A stretch of 64,000 nt of DNA from assembly GCF_030056815.1 (NCBI RefSeq), contig NZ_JASHKR010000007.1:62001-126000 (forward strand), in the 5' to 3' direction. The notes below the pieces were generated by a model. It ran no database searches, was not told the origin of the DNA, and saw nothing but the letters and a program-made list of their open reading frames with translations. Positions 1 to 8,767 of this stretch are shown here, in pieces; within the stretch, counting starts at the first letter, position 1, and the number at the start of each line of letters is the position of its first letter. This stretch comes from Rhodococcus sp. IEGM 1379 (lineage in GTDB: Bacteria > Actinomycetota > Actinomycetes > Mycobacteriales > Mycobacteriaceae). Position numbers and translations under genes: made by a program.

Positions 1-1110
1 TTCGGCCTCGTCGGTATGACGATCGGTGCACTGGCCATCGGCACCCTCACCGACATCATCGGTCGACGCAAGGCACTGATCTATTCGGTCGCGGCCTTCT
101 CGCTGCTCACTCTGCTGTGTGCCGTTGCCCCCAACCCGTTCATCTTCGGAGTGCTCCGCTTCCTCGCCGGCGTCGGCCTAGGTGGCGCACTGCCCACCGC
201 GCTGGTACTGGTGAACGAGTTCTCGAAGAAGCAGGGCGGCGGCTCCGCCTCCACGATGCTGATGACCGGTTACCACGTCGGCGCCGTCGCCACCGCAGCC
301 CTGGCTCTCGTGCTGATCGACCCGTTCGGCTGGCACTCGATGTTCGTCGTCGGCGCAGCACCCGCACTGATTCTGATTCCGCTCATGATCAAGTACCTGC
401 CGGAGTCGCCGGCTTACCTGCTCGCCCACGGCCGTCGTGACGAGGCCGAGAGCATTGCCACGCAGTACGGGCTAGTGCTCGAGGCTGCACCGTCCGCCGA
501 TGCACCCGCAGCCACTGCGACGAATCCGGTGAAGATGCTCTTCTCACCGAAGTTCCTGCGGAACAGCATCGCTATCTGGGTCACTTCGTTCATGGGTCTG
601 CTGCTCGTCTACGGCCTCAACACCTGGCTACCGACGATCATGCGTGAGGCCGGTTACGAACTCGGCGCAGCTCTGACGTTCCTGCTGATCCTCAATGCCG
701 GCGCCGTCGTCGGACTGCTCGTCGCGGGCCGCATCGCTGACAAGGTCGGCCCCCGCACAGCCGCCATCGTGTGGTTCACCGGTGCAGCCATCTTCCTCGC
801 ATTGCTCAGCGTCAAGGCAGGGGGCGCCATCTACGTCATGGTGTTCCTGGCAGGCTGCTTCGTCTTCAGCGCCCAGGTGCTCGTGTACGCCTTCACCAGC
901 GCCAACCACCCCGCGAACATTCGCGCGACGGCCCTGGGCTGGTCGGCCGGCGTCGGACGTCTCGGCGCAATCTGCGGCCCGATCCTCGGCGGCGCACTGC
1001 TCGGCGCCGGATACGCAGTGCCGTGGGGCTTCTACGCCTTTGCACTGGTCGGCCTGATCGGTCTGGTTGCAATCTCCTCGACCCGCAACATCGGTACTGA
1101 CAGCCCCTGA
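1..1110 (+). CDS. MFS transporter, aromatic acid:H+ symporter type (5' end outside window)
   Basis: The reading frame is open from the first base, so the N-terminus is missing. The visible part begins inside the first transporter half, with the MFS loop 2-3 motif G-x-L-x-D-x-x-G-R-R-K (GTLTDIIGRRK, about residues 14-24), followed by multiple hydrophobic segments and a second-half loop motif (GRIADKVGPR). This pattern is typical of the AAHS family (PcaK/BenK), inner-membrane proton symporters for aromatic acids. Its place just upstream of pobA and the pca genes suggests uptake of 4-hydroxybenzoate or protocatechuate, but substrate cannot be read from sequence. A strong terminator follows, so it is probably not cotranscribed with pobA. 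Confidence 0.88.
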   Translation, partial: FGLVGMTIGALAIGTLTDIIGRRKALIYSVAAFSLLTLLCAVAPNPFIFGVLRFLAGVGLGGALPTALVLVNEFSKKQGGGSASTMLMTGYHVGAVATAALALVLIDPFGWHSMFVVGAAPALILIPLMIKYLPESPAYLLAHGRRDEAESIATQYGLVLEAAPSADAPAATATNPVKMLFSPKFLRNSIAIWVTSFMGLLLVYGLNTWLPTIMREAGYELGAALTFLLILNAGAVVGLLVAGRIADKVGPRTAAIVWFTGAAIFLALLSVKAGGAIYVMVFLAGCFVFSAQVLVYAFTSANHPANIRATALGWSAGVGRLGAICGPILGGALLGAGYAVPWGFYAFALVGLIGLVAISSTRNIGTDSP

Positions 1111-1129
1111 CGTTCATCGGTAGGCAAGT

Positions 1130-1166
1130 GTCGGTAGACGAGACATTCTCGTCTACCGACTTTTCT
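1130..1166 (+). terminator. Rho-independent terminator after the transporter
   Basis: A perfect 13-bp stem (1130-1142 with 1148-1160) closes a 5-nt loop and is followed at once by a T-rich run (ttttctt). It lies about 20 bases after the transporter stop codon. Confidence 0.88.
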
Positions 1167-1244
1167 TGTATCCGAACGAGATTTAACCTCGAGTGCGAGT
1201 TTCACCTCGGGTAAGCACTGCATAGTTCGAAACGCCGGGGACGA

Positions 1245-1283
1245 TTTCGCGGGTGCGAAAAAGCAAACTTTCACTCAGTGAAA
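1245..1283. promoter_or_regulatory. Two inverted repeats upstream of pobA (candidate operator)
   Basis: Two perfect inverted repeats lie 80-120 bases before pobA: TTTCGC-N4-GCGAAA at 1245-1260 and TTTCACT-C-AGTGAAA at 1269-1283. Their centres are about 23 bp apart, near two helical turns. They are plausible sites for the IclR-type regulator encoded just downstream of pobA; binding is inferred. Confidence 0.45.
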
Positions 1284-1365
1284 TTAGTACTAGCTAGGCG
1301 ATGAGGTGAGAGGCGAAGGTAGTGGCATCGTCTCACCAATCCTCAGCACAACCAGGAGTTTTCAC

Positions 1366-2556
1366 ATGGCCACCACGCGCACCCAGGTCGGAATCATCGG
1401 AGGTGGCCCGGCCGGCCTCATGCTCTCGCACCTATTGCATCTGCAGGGCATTGATTCCGTGGTACTCGAATCCCGCACCCGCGCGGAGGTGGAAGGCACT
1501 ATCCGTGCCGGCGTACTCGAGCAGAACACGGTCGATCTCATGGTGGACACCGGTCTCGGGGACCGACTGAAGCGAGAAGGGTTGGAGCATCACGGAATCG
1601 AATTGCGTTTCGGTGGTCGTGGACATCGCATCGCGTTCGACGAGTTGACAGATGGTCGCGCGGTCACGGTCTACCCCCAGCATGAGGTGCTCAAGGATCT
1701 GATCGAACGTCGCCTCGCGGATGGCGGCGACATTCGCTTCGGTGTCTCCGGAGCCCTCGTCCATGACCACGAATCAGATACCCCGAGTATCACTTTCGTC
1801 GATTCCGACGGAAACGAGCAGAAACTCGATTGCGCTCTTGTCGCCGGTTGCGACGGTTCCCGCACCGAAACACGCAAACTCATCCCCGAATCCACGGTAC
1901 GGACCGATCATTTCCGCCAGTACCCATTCGCCTGGTTCGGGATCCTCGCGGAAGCACCGCCCTCATCGGACGAACTGATCTATGCCAATCATGAGCGCGG
2001 TTTCGCACTGATCAGCACTCGCACTCCCGACGTTCAGCGCCACTACCTTCAGGTCGACCCCAACGATTCCGTCGACAACTGGTCCGACGATCGAATCTGG
2101 GACGAACTGCATCAGCGTGTCGACGGTGAAGGCGCAGAGATCAAGGACGGCGAGATCTTTCAGAAGTCGATCCTTCAGTTCCGCAGTTTCGTCTGCGAGC
2201 CGATGCAGCACGGCAATCTGTTCCTCGCGGGCGACGCCGCACACACCGTGCCGCCGACCGGCGCGAAGGGCATGAACCTTGCCATCGCAGACGTCTTCGT
2301 GCTCTCGAAGGCAATGAAGCACTTCTTCGCGAACTCGGACCGAAAGCTGTTGGAGGCCTACACCTCGACGGTCCTTCCTCGAATCTGGCGAACGCAGCAC
2401 TTCTCCTGGTGGATGTCGTCGATGCTTCATCGCCTGCCGGAAGAATCAGGTTTCGGCCACCGCCGCCAGTTGGCTGAACTCGACATGGTGACCCGTTCTG
2501 TCGCGGGCCGCACACTGATTGCCGAGAACTACGTCGGCACCCCGTTGATCTTCTAG
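1366..2556 (+). CDS. pobA: 4-hydroxybenzoate 3-monooxygenase (p-hydroxybenzoate hydroxylase)
   Basis: Class A flavoprotein hydroxylase converting 4-hydroxybenzoate to protocatechuate with NAD(P)H and O2 in the cytoplasm. Length 396 residues matches the family (about 394). Visible motifs are the FAD-binding GGGPAG at residues 12-17, a DG motif (GCDGSR) near residue 163, and the GD motif (FLAGDAAHTVPP) near 285-296 that contacts FAD ribose. The ATG at 1366 is chosen because AGGAG sits 7 bases upstream and homology starts there; an in-frame ATG at 1306 would add 20 unlikely residues. The product feeds the pca genes located downstream. The enzyme family is secure; cofactor preference cannot be read. 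Confidence 0.96.
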   Translation: MATTRTQVGIIGGGPAGLMLSHLLHLQGIDSVVLESRTRAEVEGTIRAGVLEQNTVDLMVDTGLGDRLKREGLEHHGIELRFGGRGHRIAFDELTDGRAVTVYPQHEVLKDLIERRLADGGDIRFGVSGALVHDHESDTPSITFVDSDGNEQKLDCALVAGCDGSRTETRKLIPESTVRTDHFRQYPFAWFGILAEAPPSSDELIYANHERGFALISTRTPDVQRHYLQVDPNDSVDNWSDDRIWDELHQRVDGEGAEIKDGEIFQKSILQFRSFVCEPMQHGNLFLAGDAAHTVPPTGAKGMNLAIADVFVLSKAMKHFFANSDRKLLEAYTSTVLPRIWRTQHFSWWMSSMLHRLPEESGFGHRRQLAELDMVTRSVAGRTLIAENYVGTPLIF

Positions 2557-2598
2557 AACTGATTGGGGCGGTCGTCGACTGTCAGTCACAATGAATGG

Positions 2599-3351
2599 GT
2601 GACAGCCGACGACCGTTCTCTCATCGGCCGTGCATTTACTGTGCTCGGCGCATTCGACGCGACCTCGCACCGGTTGAGTCAATCCGAGATCAGCCGGCGT
2701 ACCGGCCTGCCGCTACCGACTGTTCACCGGTTGTGTGGGCAACTGATCGCCCATCGCGCACTCGAGCGAATGGATGACGGTAAGTACGAAATCGGTGTGC
2801 GTCTATGGGAACTCGGAGCACTGGCGCCGGGCGCTCACGGTTTGCGGCAAGTGGCGTTGCCCTTCCTCGAAGACCTCTACGAAGCCACTCACGAGAATGT
2901 GCAATTGGTAGTTCGCGAGGGCGTCGAGGCCTTGTATCTCGAGCGTTTGTCGGCACACTCTGCCGTCTCGGTGATCGGCAGAGCAGGCGGGAGATTGCCC
3001 CTCCACGCGTCCAGCGGAGGATTAATTCTCCTTGCCCACGGCGGTACCGAACTACTCGAGCAGATACTCGCGCGCGGGTTGGACTCGTTTACACCCCACA
3101 CCATTACCTCCGAACGCATCCTGCGCGCCAAACTCGACGACATCCGCCGCACCGGCTTTGTCACGTGCCGTGAGTATTTGAACGCCGGAACACTCGCCTT
3201 GGCCGCACCGATCCGAAAAGGTCGAGGGTCCGTCGTCGCGGCCGTGTCGATTGTGGTTCCGGTAGAGCATGATCCGGCTCCACTGGTCCCGGCATTGATT
3301 GCTGCGGCACGCGGAATCTCACGAAGAATCGATCTGGCATCCCTCGACTGA
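2599..3351 (+). CDS. pobR: IclR-family regulator, probable regulator of pobA
   Basis: N-terminal winged HTH (residues about 15-70, with LSQSEISRRTGLPLPTVHRLCGQL) followed by an IclR effector domain, total about 250 residues. It lies directly after pobA on the same strand, and IclR-type PobR/PcaR proteins commonly control 4-hydroxybenzoate and protocatechuate genes. The start is uncertain: GTG at 2599 is preferred because the HTH begins soon after, but an upstream in-frame TTG at 2563 would add 12 residues. The symbol is assigned by position and family, not by demonstrated ligand. Confidence 0.8.
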   Translation: MTADDRSLIGRAFTVLGAFDATSHRLSQSEISRRTGLPLPTVHRLCGQLIAHRALERMDDGKYEIGVRLWELGALAPGAHGLRQVALPFLEDLYEATHENVQLVVREGVEALYLERLSAHSAVSVIGRAGGRLPLHASSGGLILLAHGGTELLEQILARGLDSFTPHTITSERILRAKLDDIRRTGFVTCREYLNAGTLALAAPIRKGRGSVVAAVSIVVPVEHDPAPLVPALIAAARGISRRIDLASLD

Positions 3352-3394
3352 TCGGCGCGGGAAACTAGCCGAACCCGCGCCGGATCAACCTCTG

Positions 3395-4042
3395 TCAGAG
3401 AATCAGTTTCGCACCGGTCGCAGCAACTACGTCGTCGACGCTCACACCCGGCGCCGTTTCGACCAGAGCCAGACCGTCGGCAGTCACGTCGATGACGGCC
3501 ATATCGGTGATGATCCGCTGCACACACCCTTTGCCGGTCAACGGCAGTGAGCACTCTTCGACAATCTTGTGCTCACCCTTCTTGGATACGTGTTCCATCA
3601 TGACAATGACGCGTTTTGCACCGTGGACAAGATCCATCGCGCCGCCCATCCCCTTGACCATGTGGCCGGGAATCATCCAGTTCGCGAGGTCACCAGTTGC
3701 GCTGACCTGCATGGCGCCGAGCACAGCAACGTCCACCTGACCGCCGCGGATCATGCCGAACGAGGCCGAGGAGTCAAAGAACGATGCACCGGGGAGAACC
3801 GTGATGGTTTCCTTGCCCGCGTTGATCAGTTCCGGATCGAGTTCGTCCTCGGTCGGGTATGGGCCGACACCCAAAACGCCGTTTTCCGAATGCAATACGA
3901 CGGTGATGTCAGTCGGAAGATAGTTCGGAACCAGTGTCGGCATGCCGATACCCAGGTTCACGTACTGACCGTCACCGAGTTCGCGCGCTACTCGCGCAGC
4001 CATCTCTTCGCGGGTGAGTTTGGTGGGTGTCCCTGCGGTCAT
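3395..4042 (-). CDS. pcaJ: 3-oxoacid (3-oxoadipate) CoA-transferase, beta subunit
   Basis: Class I CoA-transferase beta subunit of 215 residues. The catalytic glutamate lies in the conserved S-E-N-G motif (Glu53, in [11 protein letters not shown]). Together with PcaI it moves CoA from succinyl-CoA to 3-oxoadipate. Its start overlaps the pcaI stop by four bases (ATGA), implying translational coupling and a heterodimer made at equal ratio. It converges with the IclR gene at 2599-3351, with a 43-base gap. A role with acetoacetate (scoB-like) is possible from family alone, but the divergent pca operon supports 3-oxoadipate. Confidence 0.92.
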   Translation of the reverse strand: MTAGTPTKLTREEMAARVARELGDGQYVNLGIGMPTLVPNYLPTDITVVLHSENGVLGVGPYPTEDELDPELINAGKETITVLPGASFFDSSASFGMIRGGQVDVAVLGAMQVSATGDLANWMIPGHMVKGMGGAMDLVHGAKRVIVMMEHVSKKGEHKIVEECSLPLTGKGCVQRIITDMAVIDVTADGLALVETAPGVSVDDVVAATGAKLIL

Positions 4043-4788
4043 GTTCGTACCGTCCGATTCTCGATGCCGACGCTCACGGGGCCGACGTGGACCACTCGCT
4101 GAACATGGATGCCGGGGGTGTGGATTTCGGCGGGGTCGAGTTCGCCCGGCTCCACGAGGTGCTCTACCTGAGCGATGGTGATCCGACCGGAAGTTGCCGC
4201 CGCCGGATTGAAGTTCTGAGTACTTGCGCGATAGACGAGGTTGCCGTGCCGGTCACCTTTCCAGGCGTGAACGAGCGCGTAGTCGGCGACAATGCCGCGT
4301 TCCATCACGTAGGTGACGCCGTCGAACTCACGAGTCTCCTTGGGCGGGCTGGCAACTGCGATGCCTCCGCTACCGTCGTAGCGCAAGGGCAAGCCGCCGT
4401 CGGCAACCTGAGTACCGACACCAGCCGGGGTGAAGAACGCGGGGATACCGGCACCGCCGGCGCGCATGCGCTCGGCCAGTGTGCCCTGCGGCGTCAGTTC
4501 GACTTCCAGTTCACCGCCGAGGTACTGGCGGGCGAACTCCTTGTTGGAGCCGACGTACGAGCTGACTGTCCGGCGAATTCGCCCGTGCTCGAGAAGCACA
4601 CCAAGCCCGAAGCCGTCGGTGCCGCAGTTGTTGCTCACCGTTTCCAGTGAGGTTGCGCCCTGCGCGAGAAGCGCATTGATGAGGATTTCCGGTACTCCGA
4701 CGAGCCCGAATCCTCCGACAGCAATAGTGACGCCGTCCGGCACGTCCGCGACGGCCTCGGCTGCAGTGGGAATGACTTTGTCCATCAT
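4039..4788 (-). CDS. pcaI: 3-oxoacid (3-oxoadipate) CoA-transferase, alpha subunit
   Basis: Class I CoA-transferase alpha subunit, about 249 residues, with the glycine-rich CoA-binding signature GGFGLVGVP near residues 26-34. The ATG at 4788 (followed directly by a second ATG at 4785) begins the conserved sequence [13 protein letters not shown]; extending to 4848 would add 20 residues that overlap the promoter and the direct repeats. It is transcribed away from pcaH and coupled to pcaJ, an arrangement typical of Rhodococcus protocatechuate loci. Confidence 0.92.
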   Translation of the reverse strand: MMDKVIPTAAEAVADVPDGVTIAVGGFGLVGVPEILINALLAQGATSLETVSNNCGTDGFGLGVLLEHGRIRRTVSSYVGSNKEFARQYLGGELEVELTPQGTLAERMRAGGAGIPAFFTPAGVGTQVADGGLPLRYDGSGGIAVASPPKETREFDGVTYVMERGIVADYALVHAWKGDRHGNLVYRASTQNFNPAAATSGRITIAQVEHLVEPGELDPAEIHTPGIHVQRVVHVGPVSVGIENRTVRT

Positions 4789-4813
4789 GTTGATGACAGT
4801 AGCGCGAAGTGTG

Positions 4814-4844
4814 CGTATTGTGAACCCTAGTACGTATTGCGAAC
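4814..4844. promoter_or_regulatory. Direct-repeat operator between pcaIJ and pcaHGBLRF
   Basis: Two 12-bp direct repeats, CGTATTGTGAAC (4814-4825) and CGTATTGCGAAC (4833-4844), differ at one base and start 19 bp apart. They sit in the 80-base gap between divergent pcaI and pcaH. IclR-type PcaR/PobR proteins are known to bind repeated elements, so this is the best candidate site for PcaR control of both operons. Confidence 0.55.
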
Positions 4845-4868
4845 ACATACCGAACGACGAGGTTCCCT

Positions 4869-5588
4869 ATGCTGCATCTACCGCCGAGGTACCAGCGGCC
4901 GACTGGCGTCAATGCCCCGGCCGATTTCGCGGACTACAAGACCACCTCCCTGCGTCACCCCAAGCAGCCGCTGAAGCTGCTCCCCCAGCGCCTCACCGAA
5001 TTGACCGGGCCGGTATTCGGCGAGGACCGCGTCGGTGCGGGAGAAAACGACCTGACCATCGCCAACGGCGGCGAAGCACAGGGCCAGCGCATCGTGGTTC
5101 ACGGCCGTGTTCTCGACGGTGACGGCAAGCCCGTCCCCCACACACTGCTCGAGGTGTGGCAGGCCAACGCCGGTGGACGCTACCGCCACACCGGCGACAA
5201 CTGGCCCGCTCCGCTCGACCCGTTCTTCAACGGTCTCGGTCGCTGCGTGACTGATGCCAACGGGCACTACTCGTTCACGACCGTCAAGCCCGGCGCCTAC
5301 CCGTGGATGAACCACGACAACGCCTGGCGTCCAGCACACATCCACTTCTCGTTGTTCGGCACCGCCTTTACCCAGCGCCTCGTGACGCAGATGTACTTCC
5401 CGGACGACCCGATGTTCTTCCAGGACCCGATCTACAACGCGGTTCCCGAAGAGGCACGCCACCGCATGGTCAGCGTCTTCGACTACGACGCCACCGTCCC
5501 CAACTGGGCTCTGGGCTTCCGCTTCGACATCGTCCTACGCGGCCGCAATGCATCCGTATTCGAGAACGAGGAAGACCACGATGACTGA
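4869..5588 (+). CDS. pcaH: Protocatechuate 3,4-dioxygenase beta subunit
   Basis: Intradiol dioxygenase subunit of 239 residues carrying the non-haem Fe(III) site. The four ligands are recognisable by alignment to the Pseudomonas enzyme: Tyr105 (GGRYRH), Tyr144 (PGAYPW), His157 and His159 (RPAHIHF). It cleaves protocatechuate to 3-carboxy-cis,cis-muconate together with PcaG. It is the first gene of a six-gene operon; its last codons overlap the start of pcaG by 8 bases. Confidence 0.96.
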   Translation: MLHLPPRYQRPTGVNAPADFADYKTTSLRHPKQPLKLLPQRLTELTGPVFGEDRVGAGENDLTIANGGEAQGQRIVVHGRVLDGDGKPVPHTLLEVWQANAGGRYRHTGDNWPAPLDPFFNGLGRCVTDANGHYSFTTVKPGAYPWMNHDNAWRPAHIHFSLFGTAFTQRLVTQMYFPDDPMFFQDPIYNAVPEEARHRMVSVFDYDATVPNWALGFRFDIVLRGRNASVFENEEDHDD

Positions 5589-6249
5589 GAAGGCCGCGAT
5601 GACCGAGAAGGCCGCGATGACCGAGAAGCCGGCACCCATCTACCCCGTTATACCCGGTGATTTCACCACGGTTCCCTTCGGCTTGACCCCCTCGCAAACC
5701 GTCGGGCCGTACTGGCATATCGGCCTTCCCTGGACGGATGGTCCCGACGCGACTCCTGACGATGCTCCCGACAGAATCACATTGGCCATCACCGTGATCG
5801 ACGGCAACCGCTCGCCGGTAGCCGACGCGATGATCGAAACGTGGCAGGCAGATGCTCTCGGCCGCTTCAACCATCCCGATGACCCGCGTGGCGCAGTCGA
5901 GCTCACTCCGCCAGGCTTCCGTGGATTTGCCCGTAGCGCAGCCGATTCCACCGGAACGGCCTTGGTCTACACCGTCAAGCCCGGCCCACTACCCACCGAA
6001 TCCGAGGTGGACGAAGCTCCGCACGTCAACGTCTCGGTATTCGCCCGCGGCATGCTCGACCGCCTTGTCACTCGGCTGTATTTCCCCGAGGACACCGACG
6101 CGCATGCGATTGATCCTGTGTTGAATTCACTGACCGAAGCCGAACGCGCAAAGTTGGTTGCCACCAAGGTCGACGGTGGGTACTCCTGGACGGTCTATGT
6201 TCAGGATGCCAACGCAGACGGTGTCGAAACGCCGTTCTTCGAACTGTAA
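5581..6249 (+). CDS. pcaG: Protocatechuate 3,4-dioxygenase alpha subunit
   Basis: Alpha subunit of the intradiol dioxygenase, about 222 residues; it shares the dioxygenase C fold (SQTVGPYWHIGLPW, ADAMIETWQADALGRF) but lacks the full iron ligand set, as expected. The N-terminus is odd: a 6-residue unit MTEKAA/MTEKPA occurs three times, encoded by 18-bp tandem repeats, so three in-frame ATGs (5581, 5599, 5617) could start translation. The first overlaps the pcaH stop and is chosen here. Confidence 0.95.
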   Translation: MTEKAAMTEKAAMTEKPAPIYPVIPGDFTTVPFGLTPSQTVGPYWHIGLPWTDGPDATPDDAPDRITLAITVIDGNRSPVADAMIETWQADALGRFNHPDDPRGAVELTPPGFRGFARSAADSTGTALVYTVKPGPLPTESEVDEAPHVNVSVFARGMLDRLVTRLYFPEDTDAHAIDPVLNSLTEAERAKLVATKVDGGYSWTVYVQDANADGVETPFFEL

Positions 6250-6260
6250 GAGGAGTACAC

Positions 6261-7589
6261 ATGCCCACCCGCGGCGACTTGTTCGATCCGGTGTTCGGAG
6301 CCATCCAGGTGGCCGAGCACCTGTCCGACCAGGCATGGGTCACCGCCTTGCTCGACGTGGAGGCTGCACTGAGTTGCGCAGCCGCCACGCTCGGGTTGGC
6401 CGACGGTGAGCACTGTGCTGCCGTAGCTTCGGCTGCTGCGGAGTTGTCACAGCCAGGCGGCCTCGACATCGCGGCGTTGGGGCGTGCCTCTGCTGCCGGC
6501 GGAAATCCCGTTATTCCGCTGGTGAAGATTCTGCGGGAGAGAGCTGCGCAAGCCGGGGTCCCCGGCAAGGTTGTGCATCCAGGCGCTACCAGCCAGGACA
6601 TCATGGACAGCGCGCTGATGTTGTTGGCACGACGGGCCGGTTCTGTCGTGCTCGCAGATCTGACCCGGGCCGCCGACGCCGCAGCACATCTCGCCCAGGC
6701 TTACCGATCCACGCCGATGGTGGCGAGAACCCTGGGACAACAGGCACTTCCGACTACCTTCGGCTTGCTCGCAACAAGTTGGTTCACTGCACTCGACTCT
6801 GCGGCTGTCCGACTAGACGCCGTATTGTCGGCACTTCCCGTTCAATTCGGTGGCGCGGCAGGCACACTCGCCGCGTCGTATCCGGACGGTCTCACCCTGG
6901 CCGACGCGTTTGCCGACGAACTCGGGCTGGCCCGGCAGGTTGTGCCGTGGCATACCGATCGCGTGACCATCGCCGAGTTGGCAACTGCCCTGGGTATTGT
7001 GGCCGGCGCAGTATCCAAGCCCGCTATCGACATCACCACGATGGCCTCCACCGAGTTGTCCGAAGTAGCCGAAAATGCTCCCGGCGGCTCGTCTGCCATG
7101 CCGCACAAGCAGAATCCCGTTGCCGCCATCACCGCGCGCGCCGCAGCGAGACGCGTTCCCGCATTGGTCGCCACCGCCCTGTCCAATATGGACCATGAGT
7201 TCGCGCGGGCCGCTGGTCCCTGGCATGCCGAGTGGGAGACAGTCACCGATCTCCTCCGACTGGCCGGCGGTGCAGCGCACCAACTGTCAGTCAGTCTCAC
7301 CGGCCTGCAAGTGCATCCCGATGCAATGGCACGCAACCTCGACATCACCGACGGTTTGATCCTGGCGGAGCGTGTCACCAAAGCACTCTCGGCGCACACC
7401 GATCGCGCACGTGACATCGTCACGGCTGCAGCCGCTTCCGGCACTCGTCTGGATCAGTATCCGGCAATCACCGAACATCTGAACGTCGCAGAGCTTTCCG
7501 AACTTCTTGATCCAGCACACTATCTAGGCCACGCCACCGATCTGGTCGACAGAGCGCTGGCGGGGCGTCCCACAGGAGAATCACGATGA
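6261..7589 (+). CDS. pcaB: 3-carboxy-cis,cis-muconate cycloisomerase
   Basis: Member of the fumarase/aspartase superfamily, 442 residues. The signature loop GGSSAMPHKQNPV is at about residues 273-285 and a second conserved block (HPGATSQDIMDSAL) near 108-121. It lactonises 3-carboxymuconate to 4-carboxymuconolactone. A good ribosome site (AGAGGAG) precedes the ATG. The stop overlaps the pcaL start by four bases. Confidence 0.95.
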   Translation: MPTRGDLFDPVFGAIQVAEHLSDQAWVTALLDVEAALSCAAATLGLADGEHCAAVASAAAELSQPGGLDIAALGRASAAGGNPVIPLVKILRERAAQAGVPGKVVHPGATSQDIMDSALMLLARRAGSVVLADLTRAADAAAHLAQAYRSTPMVARTLGQQALPTTFGLLATSWFTALDSAAVRLDAVLSALPVQFGGAAGTLAASYPDGLTLADAFADELGLARQVVPWHTDRVTIAELATALGIVAGAVSKPAIDITTMASTELSEVAENAPGGSSAMPHKQNPVAAITARAAARRVPALVATALSNMDHEFARAAGPWHAEWETVTDLLRLAGGAAHQLSVSLTGLQVHPDAMARNLDITDGLILAERVTKALSAHTDRARDIVTAAAASGTRLDQYPAITEHLNVAELSELLDPAHYLGHATDLVDRALAGRPTGESR

Positions 7590-8767
7590 GCGTCGCCCTC
7601 AACTTTCAGCAGTACGGCAATCCGGCAACTCCCGCAGTGGTCTTCCTCGGATCGCTCGGTTCCGATCTCTCCATGTGGCAGTCGCAGATTCATGCACTGT
7701 CGAATCGGTTCCGGGTCATTGCGGTCGACCATCGTGGCCACGGCCAGTCGCCGGTGCCGGCCGGTCCGTACACCGTCGCGGATCTCGGTGGAGACGTCAT
7801 CACGCTGCTCAATTACCTCGAACTCGAGTCGGCACATCTGGTGGGACTCTCCCTCGGCGGCGCCGTCAGCCAATGGGTTGCCGCGCACCACCCCACTCGC
7901 GTCGACACCCTGACCTTGCTCTGCACCTCGTCGCAGTTCGCCCCCGCCCAGCCGTGGATCGATCGCGCCGAGGCCGTGCGTACCGACGGGATTGCGTCAA
8001 TCGCGGAGGCCGTGGTGGGACGCTGGTTCACCGCCGGGCTTGCCGAGCATGATCCCGAGTTGGTCGCCCGCCATATTGCGATGGTCAAGGCAACCCCCGA
8101 CGAGGGTTACGCCGCCTGCTGCGAAGCACTCTCGGTCTGGGACGGTCGCGCCGACCTCGCCCGCATCGTAGCTCCGACGCTCCTCATCGCCGGAGAGCAG
8201 GACGTGCCCACTCCCCCGGCCACTGTGGCGGCAATTGCCGACGGTATAGCCGATTCCGTCATGCACGTCGTCAACCCCGGCGCACACCTCGCCAATGTCG
8301 AGCAGGCCGGACGCGTCACCAAACTCATTGCTGCACATATTGCTTCGAATACACCGGCTGTAGCTCAGCGCAACGCAGCCATCGAGGCCGGAATGAGCGT
8401 CCGTCGTCAGGTCCTCGGTGATGCCCACGTCGAACGGTCCATCGCCGGGTCCACCGAGTTCACCACACCGTTCCAGGACTTCATCACCCGCACAGCGTGG
8501 GGTGACATCTGGTCGCGCCCCGGCCTCGATCACCACACCCGCCGACTGCTGACATTGGCGATCCTCACCGCTGTCGGCAACGAGCACGAACTCGACATGC
8601 ACATCCGTGCCGCGCTGCGCGCCGGAACGGATCCCGACGAACTCGTGGAAGTATTTCTCCATACCGCGGTCTACGCGGGCGTGCCGAACAGCAATCAGGC
8701 TTTTGCGCTGGGAAAGCAGGCCCTCGCCGATCTCACGCCGAAGCCCGAGGAGAACACCACATCATGA
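7586..8767 (+). CDS. pcaL: Fused 3-oxoadipate enol-lactonase / 4-carboxymuconolactone decarboxylase
   Basis: A 393-residue two-domain protein. Residues 1 to about 250 are an alpha/beta hydrolase with nucleophile Ser89 in GLSLGG, an acid in AGEQDVPTPP and a His in NPGAHLANVEQ: the enol-lactonase (PcaD) activity. From about residue 260 a carboxymuconolactone decarboxylase domain (PcaC) follows, with TTPFQDFITRTAWGDIWSR and HTAVYAGVPNSNQA. The fusion performs two consecutive steps to 3-oxoadipate and is known from Rhodococcus opacus and Streptomyces. ATGA overlaps join it to pcaB and pcaR. Confidence 0.95.
   Translation: MSVALNFQQYGNPATPAVVFLGSLGSDLSMWQSQIHALSNRFRVIAVDHRGHGQSPVPAGPYTVADLGGDVITLLNYLELESAHLVGLSLGGAVSQWVAAHHPTRVDTLTLLCTSSQFAPAQPWIDRAEAVRTDGIASIAEAVVGRWFTAGLAEHDPELVARHIAMVKATPDEGYAACCEALSVWDGRADLARIVAPTLLIAGEQDVPTPPATVAAIADGIADSVMHVVNPGAHLANVEQAGRVTKLIAAHIASNTPAVAQRNAAIEAGMSVRRQVLGDAHVERSIAGSTEFTTPFQDFITRTAWGDIWSRPGLDHHTRRLLTLAILTAVGNEHELDMHIRAALRAGTDPDELVEVFLHTAVYAGVPNSNQAFALGKQALADLTPKPEENTTS

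Noticed and set aside
1306-1365. Extended start of pobA at 1306
   Set aside because: The extra 20 residues have no homology and the ATG at 1366 has a good ribosome site.
5581-5634. Short tandem repeats as a possible CRISPR-like or mobile repeat
   Set aside because: The 18-bp units are contiguous, coding and without spacers; they are an in-frame duplication in pcaG.
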